Assembly: GCA_016185145.1 (NCBI GenBank)
Contig: JACPOB010000081.1
Coordinates: 40,668-104,667 of the forward strand
DNA: 64,000 bases
Source of the DNA: Rhodospirillales bacterium
Lineage (GTDB): Bacteria > Pseudomonadota > Alphaproteobacteria > Reyranellales > Reyranellaceae
Direction of reading: 5' to 3'
Part shown: positions 40,982-49,658 of the stretch, piece by piece
How the letters are laid out: each line of letters begins with the position of its first letter
Position numbering within the stretch: position 1 is the stretch's first letter
Program-made: the position numbers and the translations under genes
The notes under the pieces: model-generated
The model's database searches: none
Told to the model about the DNA's origin: nothing
The model's input: the letters and a program-made list of their open reading frames with translations, nothing else

Positions 40982-41977
40982 CTAATGTGGGTACTGATGA
41001 TGAGCGTGTCCGTGCCCGGCTTTCGCTTTCAGTTGGGCATGGAACCTGCCCATCTCGGCGAACAGTTCCATGACGCCGAGTTCCTGCTTGGAGCCGAACT
41101 CGCGATAGAGCGAGGCAACGTTGACCACCATGCGCTCGGGATCGCCCCAGCCGGCGAAGCGGTCGAGCGCGATGTCGCGCGCCGCCTGGAACACCGGCAT
41201 GCCGGAGTCGTAGCGCCGGCGCGCTTCGGCCTTGATGTAGAGCAGGTAATCCTTCATCGCCTGCACGCCCTTCTTGTCGGTGATCGGCCCGTGCCCCGGC
41301 ACCACGGTCTCGACATCCCAGGCGATGATCTGGTCGCAGGCCGCCACCCAGTTGTCGACCGGGCCGGCCCACAGCACCGGATGGCCTTCGACGAACAGGA
41401 TATCGCCGGTGAACACAGTGCGATCCTTCGGCACGTGCACCAGCACGTCGCCGCGCGTGTGTGCCGGGCCGACGGTCTTCAGCACCACGTCCTTGGTTCC
41501 GACCTTCAGCTTCAGCTCGTCGTCGAACACGCGCGTGGGCAGCGTGTTCATGACGTCGTCCCACTTGAACTTGCTGGCCATCACCTCGTGCAGGAAGGCG
41601 CCGGCCTCACCGAGCTGGCGCCAGTTGCGCTGCATGGCGGCCAGCTCCTCGGCCGGCCGCTCCTTCATCTCCTCGGCGCAGGCGCGCGAGGCGATGATCT
41701 CCGCACCCGTCACGAGCTGGTTGCCGAAAGTGTGGTCGCCGTTGGAATGGGTATTGACCAGGCGCCCGATCGACTTCGCGGCCGGCACGGCGGCGCGCAT
41801 CTGGTCGAGCATGTCGCGCGTGAGCCTGAGGTCGAACAGCGTGTCGACCAGCAGGGTCTGGTCATGGTCGGCGATCAGGCCGGCATTGCTCCAGCCCCAA
41901 CTCCCGTCGGGCTGCAGGTAGGCGAAGCAGCCGTTGCCGAGGTCGTGCAGCCCCTTGGTGTATTGCCACTTCGCCAT
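40982..41977 (-). CDS. Metallo-beta-lactamase-fold hydrolase
   Basis: A 331-residue MBL-fold protein. The metal motif reads VNTHSNGDHTFGN (about residues 74-86), that is H-x-N-x-D-H, with Asn in place of the usual second His. Further features are VGPAHTRGDVLVHVPKDRTV, GDILFVEGHPVLW and VVPGHGPITDKK. The C-terminus is His-rich (HGHAHHQYPH). It resembles quinoprotein-associated MBL hydrolases in layout. It lies 10 bases after the alpha/beta hydrolase in the same operon. Confidence 0.88.
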   Translation of the reverse strand: MAKWQYTKGLHDLGNGCFAYLQPDGSWGWSNAGLIADHDQTLLVDTLFDLRLTRDMLDQMRAAVPAAKSIGRLVNTHSNGDHTFGNQLVTGAEIIASRACAEEMKERPAEELAAMQRNWRQLGEAGAFLHEVMASKFKWDDVMNTLPTRVFDDELKLKVGTKDVVLKTVGPAHTRGDVLVHVPKDRTVFTGDILFVEGHPVLWAGPVDNWVAACDQIIAWDVETVVPGHGPITDKKGVQAMKDYLLYIKAEARRRYDSGMPVFQAARDIALDRFAGWGDPERMVVNVASLYREFGSKQELGVMELFAEMGRFHAQLKAKAGHGHAHHQYPH

Positions 41978-41987
41978 GGCGTCCTCC

Positions 41988-42608
41988 TCACGTGATCTTT
42001 TCGGCCCAGGCAGCGGTCTTGACCGCCATCGTCTTCAGATGATCGGCCATCGAGAAGCCTGAAACGGCCTTGCGCGGCCTGAGATCGTGGTCGCCGTCTT
42101 CCAACCAGAGGATTTCTATGGCCTTCGAAAGCGTGTAGCCCGCCACCTCCTCGCGGGTGCCAAAGGGATCGCGCGTTCCCTGGACGATCAGCGTCGGCGT
42201 CTTGAGATTGGCGAGGTGGGCGGTGCGCAGTTGCGTCGGCTTGTCGACCGGATGGAAGGGATAGCCGAGGCAGAGCAGCCCGGCTGCATGATGCTCGTCG
42301 GCGATCATGCTGGCGACGCGTCCGCCCATCGACTTGCCGCCGATGATCAACGGCCCGCGCGCCTTGAGCGCGGCGGTCGCGGCCACGTACTCGGGGCACA
42401 ATTTCTCGGCCCGTGGCGGTGGTTTGCGACCGGACGACGTGCGGCGGTTTGCCATGTAGTCGAACTCGAAGCGGGCGACGCGAATGCCCGCCTCCGCCAG
42501 GCTCTTGGCGATGGCGTTCATCGCGGGCGAATCCATTGGCGCGCCCGCACCGTGCGCCAGCAAGATCGAGTGCGTCGCCTTGGCCGGTCCGTCGATTAGG
42601 AAATCCAC
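41988..42608 (-). CDS. Alpha/beta hydrolase, KANL3/Tex30-like
   Basis: A 206-residue hydrolase: SILLAHGAGAPMDSPAMNAI, the nucleophile GGKSMGGRVAS (about residues 89-99), LIVQGTRDPFGTREE (Asp) and LEDGDHDLRPRK (His). The start is set as the GTG at 42608, which overlaps the TAG stop of the protease gene (TAGTG) and has GGGAG at good distance; frames open further upstream lie inside the protease gene. Confidence 0.85.
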   Translation of the reverse strand: MDFLIDGPAKATHSILLAHGAGAPMDSPAMNAIAKSLAEAGIRVARFEFDYMANRRTSSGRKPPPRAEKLCPEYVAATAALKARGPLIIGGKSMGGRVASMIADEHHAAGLLCLGYPFHPVDKPTQLRTAHLANLKTPTLIVQGTRDPFGTREEVAGYTLSKAIEILWLEDGDHDLRPRKAVSGFSMADHLKTMAVKTAAWAEKIT

Positions 42609-43288
42609 TAAAACGCTCCCGTGAACTCGAACTCGATCGCATTCCTCACATTGTCGATCTTCCACCAATTCAGCCGCTGCAGGAAGCTCTGGCCGAGTAG
42701 GGCGCGGCTCTTGGGGGCGCCCATGGTGGCCAAGACGTTCTCCATCGTGCGGTCGCCGATCTGCAGGCTGCGCAGGCGGAACACGCGCTGCTGCATGGCG
42801 CGGCCGTCGGCCAGGATGAAGCGACGCTCACCCATGAAGTCGGCGTCGGTGAGCGTGCCGTTGCGCTTCATCTCCTCGACCGCTTCCTGGGGGACCTGCA
42901 CTGTCGCGGCGCCGGAATCGACGATGAAGTAGGCCTGGGTGCTGCCGGCCAGTCGCGCCGACAGCACGAATACGCCACCCATCCGCTGGAACTGCGCCGT
43001 TGCCCGCGTCGCCTCCTGCTGCCCGCGCGCGGTGCAGCGCGTCCAGGCCGGGCCGCCGTGGCCAGCAGCCGGGGCATGGCAGAAACCGCCAAGCGCCAGG
43101 ACCTTGGCCAGCGTGTCGCGCTGCTCGCACGCGCCGACGGCATCGACGGCCGACGCGGCCGGATTGCGGCAGGTCACATCGCTCGCCGTCCAGCGTGCGA
43201 TGAGCTGGTCGGCGCTCTCGGCCGTCTGCGCTCGCGCCGCGCCGATCGAGGCGAGCAGCACCACGAGAAGGGCAGGGAGGCCTTTCAA
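42608..43288 (-). CDS. Retropepsin-like aspartic protease, secreted
   Basis: A protein of about 226 residues with one aspartic protease half: AYFIVDSGAATVQVPQEAVE (catalytic D-S-G, about residues 122-141) and ALLGQSFLQRLNWWKIDN (about 198-215), the layout of clan AA retropepsin-like enzymes that must dimerise. The N-terminus is a signal peptide (KGLPALLVVLLASIGAARAQ), followed by a Cys-containing domain before the protease. I set the start at the TTG at 43288 because it begins exactly at the signal peptide; an ATG at 43354 would lie in the channel gene. Partners in the operon are a channel and a pseudo-kinase. Confidence 0.75.
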   Translation of the reverse strand: MKGLPALLVVLLASIGAARAQTAESADQLIARWTASDVTCRNPAASAVDAVGACEQRDTLAKVLALGGFCHAPAAGHGGPAWTRCTARGQQEATRATAQFQRMGGVFVLSARLAGSTQAYFIVDSGAATVQVPQEAVEEMKRNGTLTDADFMGERRFILADGRAMQQRVFRLRSLQIGDRTMENVLATMGAPKSRALLGQSFLQRLNWWKIDNVRNAIEFEFTGAF

Positions 43289-43295
43289 GCGCGAC

Positions 43296-44753
43296 CTATT
43301 CGGCCGCCAGCGCCGGTGCGCTTCGCGGACCGTAGTTGGACTCGATCTGGCCACGATAGAGATTGATCAGACGATCGATCACCTCCGCCGGAGGCTCCTC
43401 GTCGATGCTGCGCCGATAAGTCTCCTGCCAGGCGAGATGCGCGAGCGCCGCGGCGAAGGTGTCGATGAGCTCCGGCGTCTCGCCGATCAGCCGCGCGAAA
43501 GCGCGGTGGTCGAACTCGTAGATCAGCACCGTGGTCTCGGCCGTCACGGCGGCGTTGTGCGCCTGGCAGGCGAACAGCGCCTTGCGGCCGAAGAACTCCG
43601 TGGTGATGAAGCGGTGCTCCTCGACGTTGGCGCCGTCGCGGTCGGCGGCGGTGCGCCGCGCCATGCCCTCGCCGACGATGAACAGCGAATGGCGCCGCTC
43701 GCCCGCCCGCACGATCTCCGCGCCGGCGGGGAAATGGTGCTCGATCAACGCGCCGCTGATGCGGTGGCAGAGCTCCCGTGACAGGCCGCGGAACAGGCGG
43801 ACCTGTTGCACCAGGTGGAAGACGTCGAGCGAACGGTTGGCGATGCGCGTGCGGCCTTCGATCGTGATCGACCCGCTCTTGGGGAAGGCGATGCCGATGT
43901 CGGCGTCCCGCATGCATTGCAGGATGCTCTTGATGACGGCGTGCTCGGCCTTCTTGCCGTCGCCGTAGTCGGCGATGGTGAAAGCGACCTCGTAGAGCAC
44001 GCCATCGGGCGTGAGCTTGCGCGCGAATACCGAGGGCGGCGACACGTGCGTCACGCCTGCCGCCGCCAGGGTCGCGGCATAGAGGATGCGCTCGGCGCTC
44101 TCGACCGAGGTGTCGTAGTCGATGGTGATCTCGATGGTGCGCTTGGAGCGCATGTCGGGCTGCGCCTGGTTGAGGATGACGGCGCTCGCGAGCTGCAGGT
44201 TGGGCACGTAGACGATCTCGTTGGCGCCGGTCTGCAGCACGGTCGTGCGCCAGGTGATGCGCTCGACCTTGCCCGACAGGCGGTCGTTGATACGCACCGA
44301 ATCGCCCACCCGGAAGGGCTTCTCGACGTTGAGCAGGATGCCGGTGAACAGCGCCAGCATGACGTCGCGCAGCGCGATTCCCAGGATCATCAGCGAAGCG
44401 CCGCCGGTCGCCACCAGGGCAGTGACGTCGCGCTGGAACACGAAGGCCAGGATCAGGCAGATGCCGACGAAGATCACCAGCCCCGAGACCAGGCTGCCGA
44501 TCAGCGGCGGCACTTCCTTGGCCGTCCGCCGCTCGAGCCAGCCGTGGACGATCTCGCGCCTGACGATGCGGGCCAGCATCAGGGTGATGGCAAGGCAGAG
44601 CGCGGCCGCGATCCACTGCGCCAGCGTGACCTCGGACAGGCCCGAGACCACGGCCAGCGGACCGGTGAACAGCCGGTCGAGAACAACGAGCACGACCAGC
44701 GTGGCGATGACCGTCGCCAGCCGGCCGTAGACCTTCATCGCGCTGTCCGACAT
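43296..44753 (-). CDS. MscS-type mechanosensitive channel with C-terminal cyclic-nucleotide-like domain
   Basis: A 485-residue inner-membrane protein. Residues 1-150 hold about four to five helices, then the MscS pore and beta domain (LMILGIALRDVMLALFTGIL and NVEKPFRVGDSVRIND, RITWRTTVLQTGANEIVYVP). From about residue 325 a CNMP-binding-like domain follows (LFRGLSRELCHRISGALIEH, AGERRHSLFIVGEG). In the phosphate-binding cassette the usual GE is GR and the usual Arg is missing (FFGRKALFACQAHNAAVTAE), so nucleotide binding is doubtful. The gene starts 13 bases after the pseudo-kinase. Confidence 0.9.
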   Translation of the reverse strand: MSDSAMKVYGRLATVIATLVVLVVLDRLFTGPLAVVSGLSEVTLAQWIAAALCLAITLMLARIVRREIVHGWLERRTAKEVPPLIGSLVSGLVIFVGICLILAFVFQRDVTALVATGGASLMILGIALRDVMLALFTGILLNVEKPFRVGDSVRINDRLSGKVERITWRTTVLQTGANEIVYVPNLQLASAVILNQAQPDMRSKRTIEITIDYDTSVESAERILYAATLAAAGVTHVSPPSVFARKLTPDGVLYEVAFTIADYGDGKKAEHAVIKSILQCMRDADIGIAFPKSGSITIEGRTRIANRSLDVFHLVQQVRLFRGLSRELCHRISGALIEHHFPAGAEIVRAGERRHSLFIVGEGMARRTAADRDGANVEEHRFITTEFFGRKALFACQAHNAAVTAETTVLIYEFDHRAFARLIGETPELIDTFAAALAHLAWQETYRRSIDEEPPAEVIDRLINLYRGQIESNYGPRSAPALAAE

Positions 44754-44766
44754 GGGTCCGTCTCTC

Positions 44767-46560
44767 CTAGGTCGCCGCTGGCAGGCGGACGATGAAGCCG
44801 GGCGCGCCGGCCGAGATGGCGAGCGAGCCGCCATAGAACTCCACGATCATACGGGCGAGAACGAGGCCCACCAGCGCGCCGCCGGCGGCGTCGGTGGTGT
44901 CGACCGCGGCAAGCCGCGCCAGGAACTGCCGGGACTCATCGAGCATGGCGTCGGTCGGTTGGGCGGGACCGGAGAAGGCCGTGCCGGTGACGGCGAGGAC
45001 CAGCCACTGCCCCGCTTCCTGCTTCGCCGAGATGGTCACATCGCCCTGGCCCGAGCGCTGCGCCGCCATGGCGATGATGTTGGCGATGGCCCGGCGCAGC
45101 AGATCGGCGTCGGCGCGGGCCGGCGCGAGGTCGGCGGGGACGGTCGACGAGACGGAGAACTTCGGGAGGCGGCGATAGGCGACGAGATCGTCGTCGACGA
45201 CCTGAGCTGCCACGGTCGCGAGGCTGACCGGTGTCGTGTCCGCCTTGACGAGGCTTTGGCGGAACAGCTCGACCTGCTGGTAGTCTCCGACCAGGCGGCT
45301 CAGCCGCGTGGTTTCGCCTGTCACGAAGGCGAGGCGGCCGGCCATGCCGGGGTCGGCCTTGGCGACGGCCGGCGCGAGCGTCGCCAGCTGGCCGGTGACC
45401 GCCTGCAACGGCTCGTTGATGGCGGCGACGAGGTTGGTGAAGAAGCCGCGCTTGATCAGGTCGACGTCCTTGAGCTTGGCAAGGGCGGCCTGGCCCACGG
45501 CGACCTGGCGGGCGAGCTCGCGTCGCTGGCTGCCGACCAGGCCGGCCAGGCGGGCGCGGATCTGGCCGAACTTCACGCCGGCATAGAGGCCGATCGCCGC
45601 CAGCACGACGAACAGGATGCCGGCCTTGATCAGCACCGTGCGCAGCACGTCGGCAAAGTCGTCGCTGAGGTCGTCGACGACGGCCACGATGATGGATGGA
45701 CTTCCGGCGAAGTCGATCACCGGGAAGGTGCGCACGAAGATGGTGTGGTGGCGCTTGTCGGTGGCCACGGTGTAGTCCTTGGCATTCGGATCGAAGCTGA
45801 TCGAGCGCACGAACTGCGCCGTCTGCGCATCGGAGAAGAGATAGAAGACATCGTCCTTCTGCCACACGTCGACCCGCGAATCGGCGGGGCGCTCGACACG
45901 CTCAGAGACTTCCTTGCTGATGCCGATCGCCCATTTCACCTCGGCCGTGGCGCTGGCGCGCTCGAGCGGCACGTCGAGATTGCTGGCGAACTCGAGGGAG
46001 CCCGCGAACTTGCCGTCGACCACGATCGGCATGACGGCACGGATATCGACGCGGCCGCCGATGCCGGTCTCGACAGCGGTCACGGGCTGGCGGCGCTCGT
46101 TGGCCGCGACGACGGTCCGGCGATATCTCGAGACATCGACTCCGAAGTCATTCGGCTGGCCGGCGCGGTAATAGATCGTCGCCGGGGGCAGCCAGAAGTT
46201 GAGCTGCTCGACGCTGTGATGCTTCTTGAGCTCCTGGAAGAACGGCTCCATGCGCGCCACCAGGGTCGCGCGATCCTGGCGCGCGAAGGCCTCCATCGTG
46301 GTGGTGTCCTGGAGCAGCACATCGGCCGCCATGCTCATGACGAGCGAGCGCTGCTTCAGCAGATCGCGGAATACCGTCTCGAAGTCCTTGGCGTTGTCGC
46401 TCGACGTCTGGATGGCGGCGTTGGTGCCGGCGGAATAGGCGTCCATGCTATAGAAGCCCGCCAGCACCGCCGCGCCGGCCACGATCGTGCCCAGGATCCA
46501 CAGCCGTCCGCCGCTGCTCTTGCCGCCGTCGTCGTCATCCCCGCTCGACGTCACGCTCAT
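44767..46560 (-). CDS. Degenerate sensor histidine kinase (pseudo-kinase) with periplasmic sensor domain
   Basis: A 597-residue membrane protein: one N-terminal helix (LWILGTIVAGAAVLAGFYSM), a periplasmic part of about 260 residues resembling a double Cache domain, a second helix (VLIKAGILFVVLAAIGLYAG) and a kinase-like end. The H-box is present in outline but reads KRGFFTNLVAAINEPLQAV, with Ala in place of the phospho-accepting His. The N-box keeps one Asn (AIANIIAMA), the D-x-G box is lost (LAVTGTAFSG), and the final G-box remnant is GGALVGLVLARMIVEFYGG. It cannot autophosphorylate by the known chemistry and may transmit signals by contact, perhaps to the MscS channel encoded next. Confidence 0.85.
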   Translation of the reverse strand: MSVTSSGDDDDGGKSSGGRLWILGTIVAGAAVLAGFYSMDAYSAGTNAAIQTSSDNAKDFETVFRDLLKQRSLVMSMAADVLLQDTTTMEAFARQDRATLVARMEPFFQELKKHHSVEQLNFWLPPATIYYRAGQPNDFGVDVSRYRRTVVAANERRQPVTAVETGIGGRVDIRAVMPIVVDGKFAGSLEFASNLDVPLERASATAEVKWAIGISKEVSERVERPADSRVDVWQKDDVFYLFSDAQTAQFVRSISFDPNAKDYTVATDKRHHTIFVRTFPVIDFAGSPSIIVAVVDDLSDDFADVLRTVLIKAGILFVVLAAIGLYAGVKFGQIRARLAGLVGSQRRELARQVAVGQAALAKLKDVDLIKRGFFTNLVAAINEPLQAVTGQLATLAPAVAKADPGMAGRLAFVTGETTRLSRLVGDYQQVELFRQSLVKADTTPVSLATVAAQVVDDDLVAYRRLPKFSVSSTVPADLAPARADADLLRRAIANIIAMAAQRSGQGDVTISAKQEAGQWLVLAVTGTAFSGPAQPTDAMLDESRQFLARLAAVDTTDAAGGALVGLVLARMIVEFYGGSLAISAGAPGFIVRLPAAT

Positions 46561-46634
46561 TGCCCTGCCCCAAATGAAATCCCCGAGGCAGGCTATTTGA
46601 ATTGATGCCGTAAGGGCAATAAGTCAGCGGCAGA

Positions 46635-47399
46635 TCATGCCTTGCTGCTGACCAGGGAGAACATGGCGCCCTGCGGGTCGACGCCCTGCACGATCCAGTC
46701 GCCGCCCGGCACTTCCATCGGGCCGTTGACGACCTGGCCGCCTTCCTTCTTCAGGCGCTCGAGGGCCGCGCCGATGGCGTCGACGCGGAAGTAGTAGCCC
46801 CAGAACGGCGCCGGCACTTCGGCGGGCTTGGTCATCATGCCGCCGATCGCGGGGCCGCCCGCGGCGAAGAGCTGGTAGCGACCCATCGCGCCCATGTCGA
46901 GCGCCTCGTCCTTGGTCCAGCCGAACAGCTCGGCATAGAAGGCGAAGGCCTTTTCGCCGTTGGCCGCCATCAGCTCGTGCCAGCCGATCGTGCCCGGCAT
47001 CGCCGGATCGGCCGGCGGCGGCGGCATGTCGGACAACGGCTTGAACAGGCTGAACACGGCGCCCTGCGGATCGGCGACCATGGCGAAGCGGCCGATGTTG
47101 GGAATGTCGGTCGGCGGCACATGCACCGCGCCGCCGGCCTTGGTGACGCGGCCGACATGGGCGTCGACGTCGCTGACGCCGACATAGCCGACCCAGCCCG
47201 GCCTGGCGCCGGCATCGCACGCCTCCTTCGGCAGGGTCATCAGGCCCGCCATCGGGACTTCGCCGGCCAGCAGTAGCGTGTAGTCCATGCCGGCTTGGTT
47301 GGCGTCCTGGGCCTTCCAGCCCACGACATTGCTGTAGAAGCGCTGCGCCGCCTTGGCGTCGGTCGTCATGAGCTCGTACCAGACGAAGTTGTTCGCCAT
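46635..47399 (-). CDS. VOC family protein with two glyoxalase domains
   Basis: A 254-residue tandem VOC protein. Domain 1 (about 1-122) begins NNFVWYELMTTDAKAAQRFY and domain 2 (about 135-254) begins GTIGWHELMAANGEKAFAFY. Each ends with the D-P-Q-G-A-x-F-S motif. Such two-domain proteins are often annotated as glyoxalase or hydroxylase-like; the activity is not predictable. It is 12 bases downstream of an SRPBCC gene on the same strand. Confidence 0.9.
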   Translation of the reverse strand: MANNFVWYELMTTDAKAAQRFYSNVVGWKAQDANQAGMDYTLLLAGEVPMAGLMTLPKEACDAGARPGWVGYVGVSDVDAHVGRVTKAGGAVHVPPTDIPNIGRFAMVADPQGAVFSLFKPLSDMPPPPADPAMPGTIGWHELMAANGEKAFAFYAELFGWTKDEALDMGAMGRYQLFAAGGPAIGGMMTKPAEVPAPFWGYYFRVDAIGAALERLKKEGGQVVNGPMEVPGGDWIVQGVDPQGAMFSLVSSKA

Positions 47400-47411
47400 G
47401 TCAGCCTCCCT

Positions 47412-47870
47412 TCAGATTGTCGCGACGAGGGCTTCGAGCTGATCGGCGCAGAGGCCCCAGCCTTCGTGAAAACCCATCTTCTCGTGTGCCTCGCGGTCGG
47501 CCACCGTCCAGTGGCGCACGCGCGCGGTATAGCGCGTTTTGCCGCCCTCGTCCTCGAAGGTCAGGATCAGGGTCATGAACGGCTTCTCCGACGGCTCCCA
47601 CGCCTTCACATAGGCATCGGTCGAGACCAGCTTTTCGTTGGGCACGACCTCGAGGTAGACGCCGTGGTTGGGCAGGTCCTTGCCGTCGGGACCGCGCATG
47701 ACGAAGTAGGCGGAGCCGCCCGGCCGCACGTCCACTTCGACAACAGGCGTGGTGTAGGGTTTCGGCGCGAACCACTGCTTCAGCAGCTCGGGGTCGGTCC
47801 ACGCACGGTACACCTTTTCGCGAGGGGCATTGATCAGGCGGGTGAGGACAAGCTCGCGATCGGCGGACAT
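47412..47870 (-). CDS. SRPBCC (AHSA1/polyketide-cyclase-like) protein
   Basis: A 152-residue START-like protein opening SADRELVLTRLINAPREKVY and RAWTDPELLKQWFAPKPYTT, with TRYTARVRHWTVADREAHEK and GWGLCADQLEALVA at the end. This is the AHSA1-like activator/ligand-binding group. GAAGGAG lies before the ATG at 47870. No ArsR gene is attached, unlike the two other SRPBCC genes in the window; it pairs with a two-domain VOC gene. Confidence 0.9.
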   Translation of the reverse strand: MSADRELVLTRLINAPREKVYRAWTDPELLKQWFAPKPYTTPVVEVDVRPGGSAYFVMRGPDGKDLPNHGVYLEVVPNEKLVSTDAYVKAWEPSEKPFMTLILTFEDEGGKTRYTARVRHWTVADREAHEKMGFHEGWGLCADQLEALVATI

Positions 47871-47964
47871 CTGTTTCTCCTTCGGGGGCAATTACGTTGC
47901 TTACCCAAGGACGAACGGGCTATCCACCTTCCGACATCGAGCGGCAGATTATTTCGAGGGACAC

Positions 47965-48309
47965 ATGGCGGTCACAATCTATGGCATCAAGAATTGTGAC
48001 ACGATGAAGAAGGCGCGCACCTGGCTGGACAAGAAAGGCGTCGCCTACGACTTCCATGACTACAAGGCCGCCGGCATCGAGCGTGGCCGTCTCGAAGGCT
48101 GGGCCGGCAAGGTCGGCTGGGAGAGCTTGCTCAACCGCGCCGGCACGACCTTCCGCAAGCTGCCCGACAAGGACAAGGAAGGCCTCACCGAGAAGAAGGC
48201 GATCGCGCTCATGCTCGACCAGCCGTCGATGATCAAGCGGCCGGTGCTCGAGACCGGCGGCAAGCTGCTGGTCGGCTTCAAGCCGGAGCAATACGAGCAG
48301 CTGTTCTAG
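47965..48309 (+). CDS. ArsC/Spx-like thioredoxin-fold protein (YffB type)
   Basis: A 114-residue protein with the fold of arsenate reductase/Spx: VTIYGIKNCDTMKKARTWLD, with a single Cys in the N-x-C-D-T motif (residue 10), GWESLLNRAGTTFRKLPD and PSMIKRPVLETGGKLLVGF. The K-x-C-D-T-x-K-K-A signature is typical of YffB rather than true arsenate reductase. Its role may be glutathione-linked reduction. It is divergent from the SRPBCC/VOC pair. Confidence 0.9.
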   Translation: MAVTIYGIKNCDTMKKARTWLDKKGVAYDFHDYKAAGIERGRLEGWAGKVGWESLLNRAGTTFRKLPDKDKEGLTEKKAIALMLDQPSMIKRPVLETGGKLLVGFKPEQYEQLF

Positions 48310-48345
48310 CGTCTTCCGGACCGCGCGCTCATGAATCAGATCAAG
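48310..48345. repeat. Half unit of repeat family A (copy 6)
   Basis: CGTCTTCCGGACCGCGCGCTCATGA lacks its mirror arm. It directly follows the stop of the ArsC-like gene, and its end overlaps the 3' end of the mmuM pseudogene. Confidence 0.5.
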
Positions 48346-49234
48346 CCGTCCGCCCGCTTCACCTCGCGGCAGGCGAGGGCGATGCATTCGACGTGGCGGT
48401 GGTCGGTGCCGCAGCAGCCGCCCAGCACGTTCAATTGCGGATGACGGCGCAGCAGGTCGCGGTACTCGCCACCCAATTCGATCGGACTGCCGGCATCGAG
48501 ATCGGCCGAATCGTTCAGTTCCTGGTGGCTGCGTTTGGAAGCATTGGCGCGTAGCCCGCCCAGCCGGCGCGTCCAGGGCTCCTCCGGCAGCACGTCCTGG
48601 AAGTGCGTGGGATGGGCGCAGTTGATCATGTAATAGGCGGGGCCTTCGCCGGTCATGACATCGACTTCGCAGATCGCGTCGGCCAGGGCCTGTCCGGTCG
48701 GCAGCCGGCCGTCGGTCTCCACGGTGAAGGAGATGACGACGGGCATGCCGACTTTCTCCGCGGCCCGCGCAATGCCGATCGCCTCGTTGGCGTTGGTCAT
48801 GGTGATGGCGCTCGCCATGTCGGCGTGCGCATCGACGAAGGCGGCGATCTGCGGGCGGTGGTAATCCTCGGCGTCGAGCGCGGACATGACCTAGCCGGGA
48901 TCGTAGCCGTCGCCGCATGGGCCGACGCAGCCGCTCACCACCATGGGCGACATCGCCGTCTCGTGACGGGCGATCGTGCATGAGCCGCACGGAGGCGTGG
49001 TTCACGGCCGCCATGTCGGCGGCTGAGTAGCCGAGCTTGCCGCCCCAGTCGGCGCTGGCCCGCCAGGTCGGGCTCTCCAGGACGAACCCGCGCCAGCGCG
49101 TCGCGTCCCTTGGCATCGCGCAGCAGGTCGAAGCCGTCCTGAAAGATCAGCGTGGCCTCGATGCCGCCGTCGGTCAGGAAGAGGACGCCGCTGCGTTGCG
49201 GCAGCGAATCCCGGTACCTGGGACTGTTGGCCAT
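48336..49234 (-). pseudogene. mmuM: Homocysteine S-methyltransferase, decayed
   Basis: Three frames together read as one homocysteine methyltransferase. The 5' part opens SGVLFLTDGGIEATLIFQDG and runs to DLLRDAKGRDAL. A second frame carries GFVLESPTWRASADWGGKLG. The third frame holds MSPMVVSGCVGPCGDGYDPG, then TAG at 48891-48893, and continues ADMASAITMTNANEAIGIAR to the zinc motif NVLGGCCGTDHRHVE. So there are at least two frameshifts with deletions (near 49090 and 48980) and one nonsense codon. The enzyme would have made methionine from S-methylmethionine and homocysteine. Confidence 0.85.
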
Positions 49235-49429
49235 CGTTCACTCCATGTGTCCATCGGCACCATAGGGAAATCGCAGGACATGAAAATGATCGGCCTGCCG
49301 ACTTAATTGACCAGATCTCCGAAGGAAAAATGATCACAATTTCAACACAGTGCCTGAGTTTCCTAAGCCGATATATGAACATTGATAGGGTCGGCGACAG
49401 ATCGGCCATCATCCCTCTAGAGGTTTCCC

Positions 49430-49648
49430 ATGAACACCAAGGTCGTTGCCGTGATCGCTCTGCCGTTGCTGCTGACGCTGTCGGCCTGTGGCGATACCTG
49501 GGGAGAACGCGCCGTTACGGGCGGTGCCATGGGCGCCGGAACGGGTCTGGCGATCGGCGCAGTGGCCGGCTGGCCGCTGCTGGCGCCGGTCCTTGTCGGC
49601 ACGGCGGTGGGGGCGGGCATCGGCGCTGCGACCGCACCGAAGCAATAG
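49430..49648 (+). CDS. Small glycine-zipper lipoprotein, paralogue
   Basis: A 72-residue lipoprotein (lipobox LSAC at residues 17-20 after LPLLLTLSAC) with CGDTWGERAVTGGAMGAGTG and a Gly/Ala helix ending GAGIGAATAPKQ. It is the paralogue of the protein at 9487-9726; both share CGxTxGxRAVTGGA and AATxP. An AGAGG is six bases from the ATG, with AT-rich DNA upstream that probably holds its promoter. Confidence 0.75.
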   Translation: MNTKVVAVIALPLLLTLSACGDTWGERAVTGGAMGAGTGLAIGAVAGWPLLAPVLVGTAVGAGIGAATAPKQ

Positions 49649-49658
49649 GGTGCCAGCC

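Noticed and set aside
47965..48309. Arsenic-resistance locus built from the ArsC-like gene and the ArsR genes
   Set aside because: The ArsC-like protein has the YffB motif, the ArsR proteins lack metal cysteines, and no arsB/acr3 is present.
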